This document shows positions 37,701 to 51,700 of a DNA stretch of 64,000 nt, piece by piece. Positions within the stretch are counted from its first letter, which is position 1, and each line of letters begins with the position of its first letter. Under the pieces are notes generated by a model that ran no database searches, was not told the origin of the DNA, and worked only from the letters and a program-made list of their open reading frames with translations. Position numbers and translations under genes: made by a program. The DNA comes from Cruorifilaria tuberocauda (Eukaryota; Nematoda; Chromadorea; Rhabditida; Onchocercidae): the NCBI GenBank assembly GCA_013365365.1, contig JABVXU010000053.1:124001-188000 (forward strand), in the 5' to 3' direction.

Positions 37701-40388
37701 GTTTAAAATAACCATAAAAATGTAAAAATTACCACTTCCAGTGTTTCCTTCGTTTTCACTTTGGCTGATTTTAACGCCTTTGATGAAGCAGAAATTGTTT
37801 TCTGTTGCTTTTGTTCTGCAGCTTTTTTTTCTGCATGAAGCTTCCTAGCGTTTTGATAGGATGACAAAGCAATATCGATAGTCACCTCAAACAAGAAATA
37901 TATGCTGTAATATATGTTTTTGTCATTCTTCCATTTGTGCCAGATGATCCCAAAACATACTGCAGATCTTTTCTGATCTGTCGAAAAACTAGACCTGAGT
38001 TGCTTAATTTTTTCATTACAATGCTTGCACTATTATTACCTTTTTAGGATCAACTTCTGGACGATATGGATCCCTAAGCAGCAGTATCATTTCGTTTGAA
38101 TTCAAATTTAAGCCAACGATAGAAGCAGCGATTGGATTACCAGCTTCACAGGCACTTACCCGCATTTCTTCAATAGCTTCCCAACTAAGCTAAAATCAGA
38201 ATGTTGATAAATTCTCGAGGATTTTCAAAATTTATAAATGCTTCTGTGCATAATAATATAATTTAATTTTACTTGATTGGCGATAGCTGATCGAATAACC
38301 AGCAAAGCTTTATCCACCAAATCACTGTTTAGCTCAATCAATTCAGCCATTTCTTCTTTCTCTACTTGTGCCATCTTCAAAGCTGCTATTCTATCCTGTA
38401 TTAACAAGAAAACTTTAGCAAGAAAGTTTAGTAATAAAACCAGATGTGTATAAATGAGTTTTGTACTGATAATAACAAATAAATTACTTTCAAAAACAAG
38501 CTTTAATAATTAAAAAAAAACATCACAATTATACCTGCTGATCCTTTATGACATTGTTTAATTTCTTCATTGCTTCTCTTTCTGCATTTAGTGCTTTTAC
38601 ATCCGCTTTTTGCAACTCCAGTTTAGAGAAGAATTCATCGACGCACTCTGAGAATGAATCGTAACGTTTCGTTTGCATTTCGTTAAATTGTGAAAACAGG
38701 AATGGATGAAATTCCTGGAAAAAAACACACACAGTATAATTACTACTAATATTAAATGATTAGAAATCAATACTGATAGGTAAAATCAAGCAAACTTGAT
38801 ATGTTTCGACAATTACACCATCCATCCTCAAATCCTTTTTATATATCAGAAATCCTTGTGTTTCATTACATCTAATTGAATTGAAAATTTGATGAGCTAG
38901 TTGAAGGGCTTCCAAGAGTTTTGCAGCACCACTTTCCTCCATGTCAATATTTACACCAATCTTAAATTTCAACAATGGCATAGTGAAAAACTACTATTAT
39001 TAATACTATACGATCCCAGACACCGAAAAAAAGAGGACGGAGTTTTTCTTCCAACTTTGACGGAATTTGAACCCATATAAAATAAAGAATATCAAACTAA
39101 TCGAAACCACATTAAAAATCATTCCAATAATTTACACTCGAGTTATTAAATTAAAAGACAGCTTGTCTTTATCACCTATCGAATCTATTCAATTGAGATA
39201 TTTTACAAACAGCATATTGAAAAATGCTCATAAAATGTCATCCTTACAGTATTAAACCAGGACAAACCTGAGCATTTTGAGCAAAACCAGCGATTCTCAA
39301 TGAGTGTTCAATCAAAGCAGGGCCGTACTGCGTAAGAGGAGCAAGAAAACGTTTGACTGAATCACCCTTTTTGGCCCTTTCGAATCCCATCATTAATTGA
39401 TCTTTGGTTGGACAACTAATATCTTGTCTTACAGCTTCAAGTGGATACCTAAATGGGTTTTCTTTTTAAATTCAATTTATGAAGAACTGATAACATTAAA
39501 AAGGAAAAAGTGATAGTAGTAACCGTTCTTGAACAGAGAAACGCGTATCCGTTTCTTTGTCAGTTCTGGGACGCAACACGTTAAGGATAGTGTAATTGTT
39601 ATCCGTTAATAGCACATTGCCTCTGTCATATAATTCAGCAATCTGTCGTAATAAGTTTCATTAAGTAAAAAGATATGGTACAAATATAGCTCAAAATAAT
39701 TAACATGAGGACCAAAATATAGTTCTTTTGATTAAGAAAAAGTCGTTAAATGATCAATCAAAAAATAGTCAATTTTTCTACTTTTCAAATTGTTAAGCTT
39801 CCCTCATTAAACCACAAAAATATACCCATTCTACATTGGTTGAGGGAACCAGATATCTTTTGAATCAACTAGAGAAATTGTAATTTTCTGAGTTCCCAAA
39901 TCGTGCAGCTATAGTCATCAGAAGCAATCTCTAAATTGATAATATTATACAATATACCACGTGGCATGCATGTTCATCAAAGCCAAACTGCATATCGATA
40001 ATTCGATCAACACCAAGTTGCGTAACACATTCCAATCGCTTATTCCTAATGTGCTTCCGAAGTTTCATAGTGAAAGACGAAGGAAACTGAGCCTTAGGCC
40101 AGTCGAAAGTGGTTTTATGAATTCTGCATCCAGACTCCAATATGATGAAACACTTCTCATCTGGCCTGTAAGACTACATATATATAAATCCTCTAACGTA
40201 TATATAGATTCTCTCCCTTCCCCGTTCTTTGTTACCATATCGAAGGAAACATGGAAATCGTACTTCTGAATCCGTATTAGATATGTTTTAGAATTCACAT
40301 CATACACATTGACGACACGCTGACCAGTGAGCTCCTTCAAGTCATGAACTACAGCAAATACATCCAGAGTTGAGAATCGGTTCTTCAT
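34728..40388 (-). CDS. NEMF: NEMF/Rqc2 ribosome-associated quality control factor, 15 exons
   Basis: Exons: 40388-40264, 40165-39958, 39642-39524, 39448-39268, 38960-38796, 38714-38535, 38395-38273, 38189-38040, 37885-37733, 37575-37442, 37359-37167, 36903-36616, 36239-35939, 35514-35375, 35084-34728; 938 residues. NEMF binds 60S subunits with stalled peptidyl-tRNA, recruits Listerin and adds C-terminal tails. Seen: N-terminus [26 protein letters not shown] with [16 protein letters not shown], a Lys/Glu-rich middle, and NFACT-R with [20 protein letters not shown] and [16 protein letters not shown]. An acidic stretch follows, then [20 protein letters not shown] and NFACT-C with [18 protein letters not shown]. 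The C-terminus is shorter than in human. A 30 nt GT...AG stretch in the last exon is in frame and read through. The start is the first ATG after a CAG. Confidence 0.94.
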
Positions 40389-41470
40389 GCTGAACAAGCC
40401 ATCTCATTCAAATTAATCCAAGAATCAGTGCTTCTAGATCTGCAATGATGCAAGACGAAAAATCTCTACGCTAAACATTTAGAATCGTGAAGCCCCTTAC
40501 TCTCCTGAATTGTTTGGTTATATTATTTAATGAATACACTGGTCACCCAATTATTTTGCAACATCAAATACTTGTTAAAATTCTTTGTCTCTTCTATCAC
40601 TTGCGTAAACATAGAACGACGCAAGAAATATCATACATTTTTCAGATAACTGAAGGATGTAACCATTTCCATTAATTATGCGTGCACTATACAATAATTT
40701 AATACGAATTTGAACGAATCAACGAGCAGTGTAAGACACAACCATTGAAAATGGCAGTATTGAAATCATTTCCGCTTCATAAATGCCAAAAATATGACTC
40801 AAGATTGTATCTGATCGCAAAGCAAACAACTGCATGCACAACAAACCCTTATAAAGAATAAAATTAGAATTAATAAATAGTTGAAATGCTTAATGTTACA
40901 CAAAACAAAGCTAAAATAAATACTTAGAACACAATCAAAATGACACCAAGCTAATTTACTCTCTAGGGAAAAAACAAAAATGGATGAAAATAAAAATAAG
41001 CTATTACACAACAATTATTCAGAACAATCAAAAAGGAGAAAGGTTGATAGTCCGGATACACGCACAATTATAGCACCGCACATCTTACAGCAATATTATA
41101 AAATGGAGGAAAGAATGATATCTATCTATACGATAATCATCTATATTCTCGGCCAGCATCATTATCAATTAATGTACAGTAGATGCTATTCATAAAATTA
41201 CAATATTTTCTTAACATACGAAAACCCGATATGACACGTAAGAAGTTCAGGACCAGTACTAATTTTTATGTCTGTAAACACATTCCAGAAAATGCATTTT
41301 TCTTTTTTTTGACAAAAAAGAAAACTAACAAAGCAATGAAAGATCAAACAGGCGAATAAGAAAATAACTATCTCGATTACTTATAATTCATTCGCATGGT
41401 TACTGCGGCCAAATTTCATTTGGATATCTATCATCATCACAAACTATGTCGCTTCTGCCCCATCAGGTGA
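40389..41470. other. Spacer between NEMF and disl-2
   Basis: About 1.1 kb, NEMF upstream DNA and disl-2 3' UTR. GTTCAG one base before the NEMF ATG could be a spliced-leader acceptor. A + frame at 40980-41195 begins with a Lys/Arg-rich segment but has no donor or family match, so I do not call it. Confidence 0.5.
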
Positions 41471-44400
41471 TTAGCTTAATAAAGCAAAAGATTCCGCCAA
41501 AGATAACAATTTCTCATCATTAATTGGTTGCTTCAACACTGCCTTAAAATAGATGATATAGCGAATTCGTACATCATCTTAAGATCTTAAAATTACAGCA
41601 TGAAAGAGCAAACATATTAATTAAGATAACTGAACAGTAGTACATCATTAGTACTGAAAACACATATTTCCGATAAGATGCACTGAAACAATAGTTGCAA
41701 TGAATTAATCATCTGATATGAATAACAGTTTTGAACGAAATAATTACCTGATATTTCGTTGGTTCCGGAAGTGCGGAAAGGACTACCTCAACAACAGTAC
41801 AAATCGAAATAACTTGCTCAATTGCAGCATTTGAACCGTCGTTGGTGGAGTCCCAGTAAAGAAGAAGCGATGGACATGGACCTTCAATGAAACGTGGCTC
41901 TCGTGCCAATCGTAGACGCTATAATATTGGAAAAATATGTAAGCATAATTACAAATAATGTCGCCGTGTTGGATTACCTCTAGATACCTACATCACAGAC
42001 AAATAATGAAAATAACAAAATGGATAATGGGTGACACTAATTTTTATCTTACCTGTTTTCTTCTCTCATAAAATTATCAAGATATTTCGAATTAATGAAC
42101 CTCTAAAACAACAAACTGAGATGTAGTCTAAACATCACGAGCTTTACTTTTAATAAAATTTATTTTAAGTGAAAATAAAAAAAACATACACTAGTATAAA
42201 CGCGCTTTACAACGCCGTATTTTACGATCAGTACATCAAAAGAAGCATCAAGTACTTGTATTACTACAGCACGCTCCGTTAGTGGTCCACATTCCTAAAA
42301 TTAATGCTTATTAACAAATAAATTAAACGATTAAACTATCTCTATTATATATACCTTCAAAGGATTGACGAAAGCACATAGAAAAACTAAACAAACCTTA
42401 ATGAAGACACCAAAAAACATATCATCACTCGCTTCTGAAACTGTTCTTGCAGTTAGTTTTCTATCATTGCAGTGACTTGCTATCGTCTCGACCTCTTTCA
42501 TAGTCAAACCTGGCGCTGGAGAGTAACCGAGTGCTGCTGACAAAAAACGATGCACCTAAAAAGTTGTTTCCCATCTACGTTTCTATAAGAAAATGAAAAA
42601 TATTTATGACATTTTGCAAATTTTTGTAAAAATATTTAAATCCCTCAATATTTTTAGACTGTTTAGATATTTTAGTCTCAAAAACTATTAAGCATTATAT
42701 TAAAAAAAAAAAGAAAGCAAAACAAATTGATTAGAATGCAGAAATTTGATTTTATAAAATTTAAGCGAAGCTGTCTTATATTCATTTCAACCACTAACGA
42801 ACCATAATATCAGGGTATCGACGTATCGGTGAAGTGAAATGAGTATAAAGGGGCACCGAGAGAGCATAATGTGCATAATCAGCTCGATTTTTCAACGAAC
42901 CAACGCAGAAATATAGCGCCAACTGCATTGATTTCATCAGTAAATGCGTCAGCATCTAAAACGAAGGCGATATTCAACTTTTATCAAGTCTTCCATATAT
43001 TTTAGCCATCATAAAAAATACTGAAAAAGAAGTAGGATATCTATTTTTTTCCAGTTCTTATTTTTCAATTACAGATGGATTACCTGAATAATGGCTCGTT
43101 TTAATTCGTTATCTCCCTCATACTTCTGCAAGCTCGAAGAAATAGTTGCGCTTGAGGAACCATCTACTACGAAGCCAACTTTTTCACACTTCTCCAAAAT
43201 ATCACGTAGCATCTAAAAATAAGTACTTCAGAAAAAATTTAGTAAAAATAAATTTGAGATGGAATTTGTTTTTACTAAATTTTTTCTCTAATAATGATCT
43301 GAAATAAGGTCTAGATAGCTTTATTTTTATAAATTTTAACAAAAAACAAGAAAAATTATACTTTTATTTTTGGAGGCGGATGTCGTCGTAAAAGTGCAGT
43401 TTTCGGAAATGCTGATTCAATTTTCCGAGCTACAGCTATGTTTGCCAACAACATGAATTCTTCAACAAGAAAATTGGCTTCCATACGCTGTAATGGAGTA
43501 ATCTTGATATCTATTTAATCTGAAAAAAAAAAGTAAAATTCAGACAGTTTAGCAAACATAAAGAAACCATAAACAAGTTTACTTCGTTGAGAGAAAGACT
43601 ATTAGGCATTCCCGATGTTTCATCAAGTGTGAATCTAAGCTTAGGCATGTCAAGATGGAGAGATCCATTTTCAATTCGTTTTTTTCTCAAGAGCTGTGCA
43701 ATCTGAAAAAGTAGATAATAATAGGTAATTTGAATCTCAGGTGATCTAAGCAGAAATCTGGATATCGATTTTTTACGAATAAAGCGCAATATAATACTTT
43801 CATGAAGATTTTATAGTACACTTTTCTCTTCCATCATTAAAAACATGTTTAGAAATAATACATTCAAATCATAATCAAAAAGTATGTAAGATATTTTCAA
43901 AGGATACTTTATGCAAACGAAGTACTGATTCTTTCACTTCATCTGACTTTTTGCCATTAAAAATATCTGGCAGCTCGCATAGAACAAAATCTTTTTCTGG
44001 ATGAACGATGAAATTCTACAAGAAGGAAACAATTAGCACGATAAAAAAACGCCGAAAACAGAAAAAAAAATCTTCTACCTGCGCACAGTCATAAGACAAT
44101 TTGCAACAAGACCGAATAATTGTACGTCCAAACCACTCATCAAATATTTCTCCTTCATCATTGATTTTCCACACAACCGAAAACGTCAGTCGATCGACAT
44201 CGGGATTTAATGAACATAATTCTTCACAAAGTATTTGGGGCAGCATTGGAATCACCTGGAAATCTTAGACAAGCATCTAAATTCAAAGTGATTTAAAACA
44301 AATATAGTGAAATTAAATAGACTAACTTTGTGAACAAGATAAATCGATGTGCCGCGGTTAAAAGCCCAGTGATCAAGTTCGGTGCCGAACTGTACGAAAT

Positions 44401-47400
44401 GCGAGACATCAGCTATGTGAACACCAACCTGGAATTCTCATAATACTTTTTTGCACAAAATAACACATAATTCTGTGGAAACTTATGCAACTTACCTCCC
44501 AACCAGGATTGCCAGCTCCATCACAGTCCGAAATCGGCTTTATATGAAGAGCATCGTCCAAATCTCGTGCCATACTTGGATCGATTGTAAATACAGTTTC
44601 GTTCCGGAAATCTTTTCGATACTTGAACTCTTTCTGCAAAATGTTACATATAATTCCATGCGGGTATGCACGGAAGAGGAAAGAAAATTAATGAGTTCCA
44701 ATGACCGAATTACATTTAAGATCAACTTCATCAATTTGGCATTCAACGGAAACAAACTTCGTCAATTTTCCACTTCAATGCTTCGGTAATTGGAAGTGAC
44801 GAAAGCGCAGCCTGTGAAAACTCTCGGGTATCAACATCATTTGCTAGTAATAAGCCTTCTGTTTCTGCTTCTACGTCACCCGCTAAACCAAGGCTCTTGT
44901 ATAACTTCCTGAAACATGTCACTGATTTATGCAGCACAACATAACTTCTTAAGAATAGAACTAGAAATGAACGGAAGTTGCTCACCCTCGTGCAAACTGT
45001 GCTGTTGCTTGCCACTCTATCATCCGTGCTACATAAATAAATTTCGCAAAATCTTGTGGACGGTCAAAGAACGTAGCGGGCGTTTGCTCCGCTGGAATCA
45101 TCATACGTGGCATTCGTGAATCACCCGGCGAGAAAAGTGCCCAATTACGATTTCCATCTGCCATCATTTTTAGCATGCCTACTGCAGCTCGACAATTTTT
45201 TTGCTCACTGATGAAAACCACCTAAAATTACTCACTTGCCAAAATTCTGTGCCACTGATATTAATTACCGAAGAACAGGAATTAATTATAAATGGCTTTA
45301 GCAGTGCAAAGTTTGGATTAACCTCGGCGGTTTTTTGAAGGCACATGTCAGGAATACCCCAATCTTCATCCGGCATATCCGATAAAATTCGGTAATTTGA
45401 TCGTCGCTGCACGGATCCGTTTATGCCAATTCCGTTACGCCGTGTCGTTACTGTACCTCCTCCCAAACTTGAGGTGGAAGTACCACATGCCGATGTTCCA
45501 GACTGTGAAAGACCTCTTAAAATATACCTAGTAAATTCCGACAGTTGTTTTTTTCGATGCCAGTAAAACAACTAAATGGAAAATCTTCTACATACATTGG
45601 TGAATCAGTCCGTTTCATGATGGAGAGCCTAGATATGATGCTCAGAATAGCCGGGTCAATACCATCACCGTCATCTACCACTCGTTTCCGACGTTCCAAT
45701 TCAAGCTATAATAAAATGAAATTCACCACTTTCATTGTAAATGTACAAGTTATGTGCTCAAGGATAACACAAAATTCTTAAATAACTTTCAAAATAACCT
45801 TCGCAGCAATACACAGCATCTGTTCGCGGCTATATTGTCGATTTTTTGTAACAGGCACATCTTCCTTCAACTTTTCACTCGAAATGCATTTGTCGACGCA
45901 TATAGGTAACTGAAAGACGAGAAATTGTTCCATGAAAATTCCAAACTACAGATAAGTCGAATAGCAATATATTTTGATTTGTCACTTTCAAAAAAACAAA
46001 AGTAATTTACATCAAGAAGTTCAGCTGGTGATAGTTCTATTTCGCAATCGCTACGTTTGATTGGTGGAATAGTCAACGGTTGACCATTGTCATCGACACG
46101 AGCTTTCAGATTCCCCCCGCGCCATGCTTCATACAGCGCATCACGAACCTAAACATTCAAGGTCATGAAAAAACGCTACAAAACAAAGAGATACCAAATA
46201 TCAAATCAAAGATCAATGTACAACTTACCACCCAACAGTTTCTGTCCTTGATGCGAACGACGACAACATCACCGTGAAGTGCGCGATTACGATCGTGAAC
46301 ACCAAGAATCAAGATATCCTGTTGCTCGTCACCCATAGGATTATCCACAAATGATTCCTCATAGTTACGTTGATTAACACGCAAAACACCCTTAAATGAG
46401 TTTAATGCAATATTAACACTACCTCATTCGTAATGGAAGGAAGAGAAATCACAGTATGATGGATGACATTAACAGACAAAAAGATAAAAGATAAAAAAAG
46501 AAGCATACCTTGATGAGATCTCCATTGGCTAATCCACGATTCACTGCATCCAAACTCATGTAAGGCATAAAAAAGGGTTTACGAGTTTTCTGATTCTGCT
46601 GAATATTTCGTTGTTGATTATTTCCATTACTCTGCGAAGCATTACTTTGTACGCCATGTATATTGCTGAGGTATTGATGACGTCCAGCAGCACCTAAAAC
46701 ACCGTTTTTATTGCCTATAAATGACAGGAGTACGTATAAGTAGTGCTTTTATATTTACAAAAATATATTGAAATATATAGCCAGATCATGATCAATAATG
46801 TTAATTTCTAATAATTTGATATAAAAATTAATGTCAAGAAATGATAGGAACGACCCACTCTTACGTATTGTTGGCGGATGTTTGCTTGCTGCAGTCGTCA
46901 TCACCACCACGACATGTTGGAAGGGAAGAAAATTGAAATTTTAACCGCCTAAGTACTGCAGCACTATAGCATGCTGATCAAAGGTCTCATCGATAGACTT
47001 CATATTTGACTGAGTAACTAGGCTCGTATTTATCAAATATGAGTGGTCGATGCGAGAATTATCACTAATTCCCTAACATTACTTTCATCAGATCATTTCA
47101 GAGGAAAGGAGACTATTCGCCAGCTATCAGTCCAATTCATAAATGAAATATAATTAGCTTAATGCCATCCATAGCTCTTCTTTGAATAATTATCGTCAGT
47201 GAATACTTCCGAAATGTAATATAACAATTGTTAACAAAGGTCATGGGATGGATTACAACATGCAGGTGTTAAAAATTCCCCGTTCTCCAGCCAGCCGGAT
47301 TCGAACCAGCGACCTAAGGATGTCAGCTTATACTCTACAGTCCTCCGCTCTACCAACTGAGCTATGGCTGGCCACGTCACCGATGAAATCGGTTCTTCCT

Positions 47401-48756
47401 GTACATGATTAATATTACCTTGTCTTTGAGGACCTAAACCATGAGGGAAGATGCCATGCCCCGATGTTGCGGGTGTCACCGGTCGTTGCATCCCGCTCTG
47501 AGCCAGCGGGTACATCGGAGAAAGTGGTGGCAGTAGCCGAATCAAGTCCATTGGTGGTAAGTGAACCGTATTTCTGTGTCCTGACACCCGATTATTACAG
47601 CCTGCAAACTAGATTCAAGCTTTAATCGAAAAATTCGAAAATTGCTCGGTAATACTACCTTTATCAATTCTCAATGTGCTTGCATCTAAAAGAATTGTAT
47701 TTTAATAAAATTTAAAAGTCCCAACAAATTGTTTTTTTTCCACTAAAAAAAAGCGATTATACCAGCGGAATTATGTCCGGTAGATAAGAGTGACGGTTGT
47801 GAACCAGTATGAATAATAGCAGCTGCTTTCATCGCTTTTTCAAATATGCATGTAGGAAGAGCTGATGGATATGGACGACGATCTGCTTCGTGAGCTATGA
47901 GGAAACGAAAAAGTAGGAGAGGAGTTTTTGTTCTTGTTAATAGCTTGCGTTATTTCTTTTTTTTGGAATGTGGACGCAACAATGTTCTATTTGAACAATC
48001 CCGTATAACAATGCTTAAGTACGACATGATAACTACTATTAATCTAATTAAAAGAATTGACTAAGGCTAATCATTTTATTTTATGGTCACTATTTCGTTA
48101 AACAAATAACAAAGAAGTTACTTATTGAGACAAGTCCTGGCGGTAGTGGAGGAACCTTCCATCCCGCAACATCAAGAAGAGTGGCGGGATCGACCGATAT
48201 TCCATGATTTGATGCATTAATCATTGACGGTGCACAATTGTAGTAGTCATTATTGCATTCAGTAGTGATTACCGAGCTGCTTCGATCTTTTTTTCGTTTC
48301 TTCTTATCAGCGTTTTTATCGCCACATCCCATTAATTCCGATACACTTATTTTCCCTGTTCGCACTCCCTAAAGCAATAGATATTATAATATTATCAAGT
48401 AGTATCAAATAAATTCAAATTCAGTTCATATATTCTTCTCGACACATCATTTGTTATAGGCCAATCCAAATCGGATTCGTAAAGCAATGGTGAAGTTGGA
48501 TTACTGCAGTCTTTTGAACTTCAGCAGTACCAATATGATATTTTATTCGTTTCTGCCATTTATTCATTTCGAAATAACTTACAGTGGAAGAATTGGCTCG
48601 TCCGCGACGTTGAATTTCATTCAGTAGTGCAAGTTCTTCCACACTGAGCGACACACGTGCCCCTTCCTTCTCGGCACTTACTTCATTGAAGCTGACAGTT
48701 CGTGCGGGTGGCGCATCTCGAACTATTGGTATAGTGCATTTTTTGTTGGATGACAT
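41471..48756 (-). CDS. disl-2: DIS3L2-type 3'-5' exoribonuclease (DISL-2), about 25 exons
   Basis: Exons: 48756-48583, 48368-48122, 47894-47763, 47685-47659 (27 nt), 47601-47419, perhaps 46888-46865 (24 nt), 46714-46509, 46390-46229, 46148-46011, 45909-45799, 45705-45596, 45527-45323, 45221-44986, 44908-44758, 44633-44496, 44428-44327, 44255-44079, 44015-43908, 43702-43583, 43502-43362, 43212-43084, 42955-42803, 42555-42397, 42294-42190, 41918-41748, 41542-41471; 1218 residues without the 24 nt exon. DIS3L2 degrades uridylated RNAs such as pre-let-7 in the cytoplasm, without a PIN domain; none is seen here. The N-terminus of about 300 residues is unfamiliar, Ser/Asn/Pro-rich. Cold-shock domains follow ([25 protein letters not shown]). 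The RNB domain has the metal-binding [13 protein letters not shown] and [12 protein letters not shown], and a C-terminal S1 domain follows. A tRNA-Tyr gene sits in the intron after exon 5. Confidence 0.92.
43230..43287. repeat. Perfect 19 bp inverted repeat in a disl-2 intron
   Basis: Arms AGAAAAAATTTAGTAAAAA (43230-43248) and its exact reverse complement (43269-43287) are separated by 20 bp. It lies in the 149 bp intron between the exons ending at 43362 and starting at 43212. It could form a strong hairpin in the pre-mRNA or be a short element remnant. Confidence 0.88.
47286..47371 (-). tRNA. tRNA-Tyr (anticodon GTA) with intron, inside a disl-2 intron
   Basis: Read on the - strand the 7 bp acceptor stem CCAGCCA/TGGCTGG pairs perfectly and is followed by discriminator A. 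A box: TAGCTCAGTTGGTAGAGC. Anticodon loop: GACTGTAG with GTA. B box: GGTTCGAATCC in a T arm with paired GCTGG/CCGGC. About 13-14 extra bases after GTAG form the intron just 3' of the anticodon, as usual for nuclear tRNA-Tyr. Removal gives about 73 nt. The intron would be cut by the TSEN endonuclease, whose TSEN34 subunit is encoded 6 kb away. It is co-oriented with its host gene. Confidence 0.95.
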
Positions 48757-51700
48757 GATTCCTGTTATCGTTATCTGTCTTGCTGTCACTGTGATGTCGT
48801 TGTTGTTGTTGTTTGTTCCGGTACGTTTTGGATGAATTCTTCTACAATTCCATTCAACTCTCACAATGGAATGAACAACAAACAAATGGAGTGAAGCAAT
48901 TCACATACATTCTCATTCATTAACTAACTCAATATCAATCAAATTTTTCCCATTTTCGGTAAATAAACCAGATTACTACATTGCTATCCTAAATGCAATG
49001 ACCAGCTACCTTTCTAATATTTCAAATGAGGTGCATTCACTTATCTTTCCTTCCATTCTTATGCGTAAGTTAACGTCTTTCAAACCTGTTCTATCCTCTT
49101 CTTTCCTTTCTTATCACTATTTATTTCCATTGATTCGAAGCTTTTCTATCACAAGTATCAACCGTTGATAAGTAATGCTAAAAACTTTGGCCTAAATATT
49201 GTATCCCATCCCGCCCTTTTAATGAGCAAAATTTGTAATGATGATCACTTCACAGGTAATATCCGACAACGCTATCGATAATTCTGAACCTACTGCTCAG
49301 TTCACAATCATTTTCATTATGACTTCTCAAGAAAGTGAATTGACGATTTATACAACAAAACACGTACATCTTGTGGATGAGTTAGAGATATGTGTGAGGA
49401 CCAAACACATGGATCAAATTTACGCTCGAGAATATATACAATTTTATATGTGAATCATGAACGTGATAGGAATAAGAATACAAGTATTTAGCGTAAGATA
49501 AAATACGTGCTTTCCCAAACAAGCGTTCATATAAGAGACATTCATGTGAAAATCAGTAATAGCATAATCAATGATCTGACCACCATATACAATTTTTGGT
49601 CAGTATAAAACAAACAAAAAATGCAAGAAGTAATTACAATGAAATGCAATAGATACACGTGAGACACGTCTTTACGATAAAGTCGCTTGAGGTCACCTTG
49701 AAGCAACAGTAACAACCGACCAATCGTTGTGATGACAAATAACCGAATGGAATATTTCTGCCTGAACGTCATGTCATGATCTTATGCTGTATGCAAATCA
49801 GTTAAATGGCGTACGTGCATATTGCAATTGTAGCAATCTTAGAACATTCTGGAACAATGTTGGAGCATTACCGTATTTTTGTTTCACTTCGGTGGAAAAA
49901 GACGCTTCTGGATTACTGTAGTTGCCGCATATATCTATTTTGATTTTCAGGATTACTATATTTCTGCCTATCTCGGCAAAATTATGTTCCACGATTTATG
50001 TTTACCATACCAATGGTATAGTACTAGAAAGATAGCTATATATATGAAAGAAAGATCTCTATGTATCACCATACTTCAAAATTACTGTCAATATTCTAGA
50101 GTACTGTGTATAATTGGATGAATTATTCCTCAACTGTAACATAATAGTTAGGCATCTATTACATATAATTGGCATGCATGTGACATATGAAACATAAATT
50201 TTGTGTTCAAAAATTCTGCGTTTTAGTATGAATCACACACGTTAGTATTTTGCTGCATTTTGAATCAACATTTGAACATCGATAGCTTTCAAATTAATAA
50301 TAAGCTTACTGTTCTAGCAGGTAGCATCTTAATAGTTATAAGTTTAACGAAAGTTTAAAATTCCGAAAATTCAAAAATGAGGTATCCTTTTGACTTTGAT
50401 ATGTAATTATTATTTTCTGCTCAAATATCTGTTCAAGGACTTGTTTTGTGAAAAATCAAGCAATATATATACGTGGGAAATCTTTCTCTTTCTTCGGTAT
50501 CTCACCTGCTTTTTCATTTACTCGTGATTAAGTAATATGCTTAAAACACTTTCCACTGCAAAGAAAGAAAAACTATAGAAAAAAAATCAAAGAAAGGTAA
50601 TTGCACAATTTTATGCAAATCGAAATTATTCTATTTATTGACTGTGAAAGAGAAAGATAAAAGTGGTAAAATAGGACGGAAGTGGGAGAGTTGAGAAGAA
50701 AAGCAATCAGATTAAAGAAAAAAAAGAGGGAGCAAACTAATTTAATTTTTACAAAAATCAAAAAGGAAGTAATAATCAACCGTTCACTAATTAGGCTTGA
50801 TTATAAACTGTTTGCGATTTCAGACACTTATAATTTTTCTTCAAAACATTCTTTATATGTGAATTTTTCTTTTCATGATTAACTCATTTACTATCTTTAC
50901 AATAGATACTTTAAGACAGAGCTCTATCTATAGCAAAATTAGTTTCTGATCAGTTTCTGCTATTGCAGTTGTCAGGTTTTTTGAAAATTTTTTACATTTT
51001 CAGTATAGATGCATCCTCAAATTTGCATTTCCGGTTAAGATAGCGAAATAATTTCTCAAATTAATGAATCTTAACAATTACATAAATATTATCGATTTCG
51101 GCAGTATTTTAATTAGTATTGCAACAAATACTATACACTAGATGATACATTTCTATGTCGTCTAGTCGTATACTCAGAATGCCAAATCCAGGAAAATACA
51201 AAAGTCTTTTATTTTTCACAGCTCACGGTAATATAAATTTAGAATTTTATGATTTAGGAAGTTACAAAAAGCTTAATATAATCTTAGATAATGATTCGTC
51301 CATATCATTTGTACAAATCATCATAATAATAAGCATACTAAAGTTATTTAAAGTGATGTATCACTAATATGTCAAGGATTGGTTGCTAACTTGATGCCGG
51401 ATAAATTGCTAATATTCGTTAAAGAAAATCCAATACATTTCCTACTTATTCATTTTAGATTATTATTCTTATCATCTTATTGTTATTATTATCAGTCTTA
51501 TTATATCACTTATTATTATCAGTCATTGTTGATGATCGTCTTAAATTATTACCACTGTACAGTCCTCGTTGTTCTTAATATTTACACTATCATCAAAAGT
51601 AATAGGTACATGATTAGTGATTATGACTGTTGTAAACAACAATTTTTTTCAACCTTATTTCTATTAATGATATTCTAGAAATCAAATATTATGTTGTAAC

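Noticed and set aside
40980..41195. Plus-strand frame with a basic KRRK-containing start between NEMF and disl-2
   Set aside because: No family resemblance, no donor site and a low-complexity hydrophobic end. Probably chance.
42058..42107. 50 nt candidate exon in disl-2 with good AG and GTAAGA signals
   Set aside because: It shifts the frame of the next exon into a stop. Skipping it joins 42190 to 41918 in phase and gives exactly the residue spacing of human DIS3L2. It may be a cryptic exon.
47231..47587. Minus-strand frame running through the tRNA-Tyr into disl-2 exon 5
   Set aside because: The part over the tRNA gives the typical spurious tRNA translation (AIAQLVERR). The true exon ends at a GT donor at 47418.
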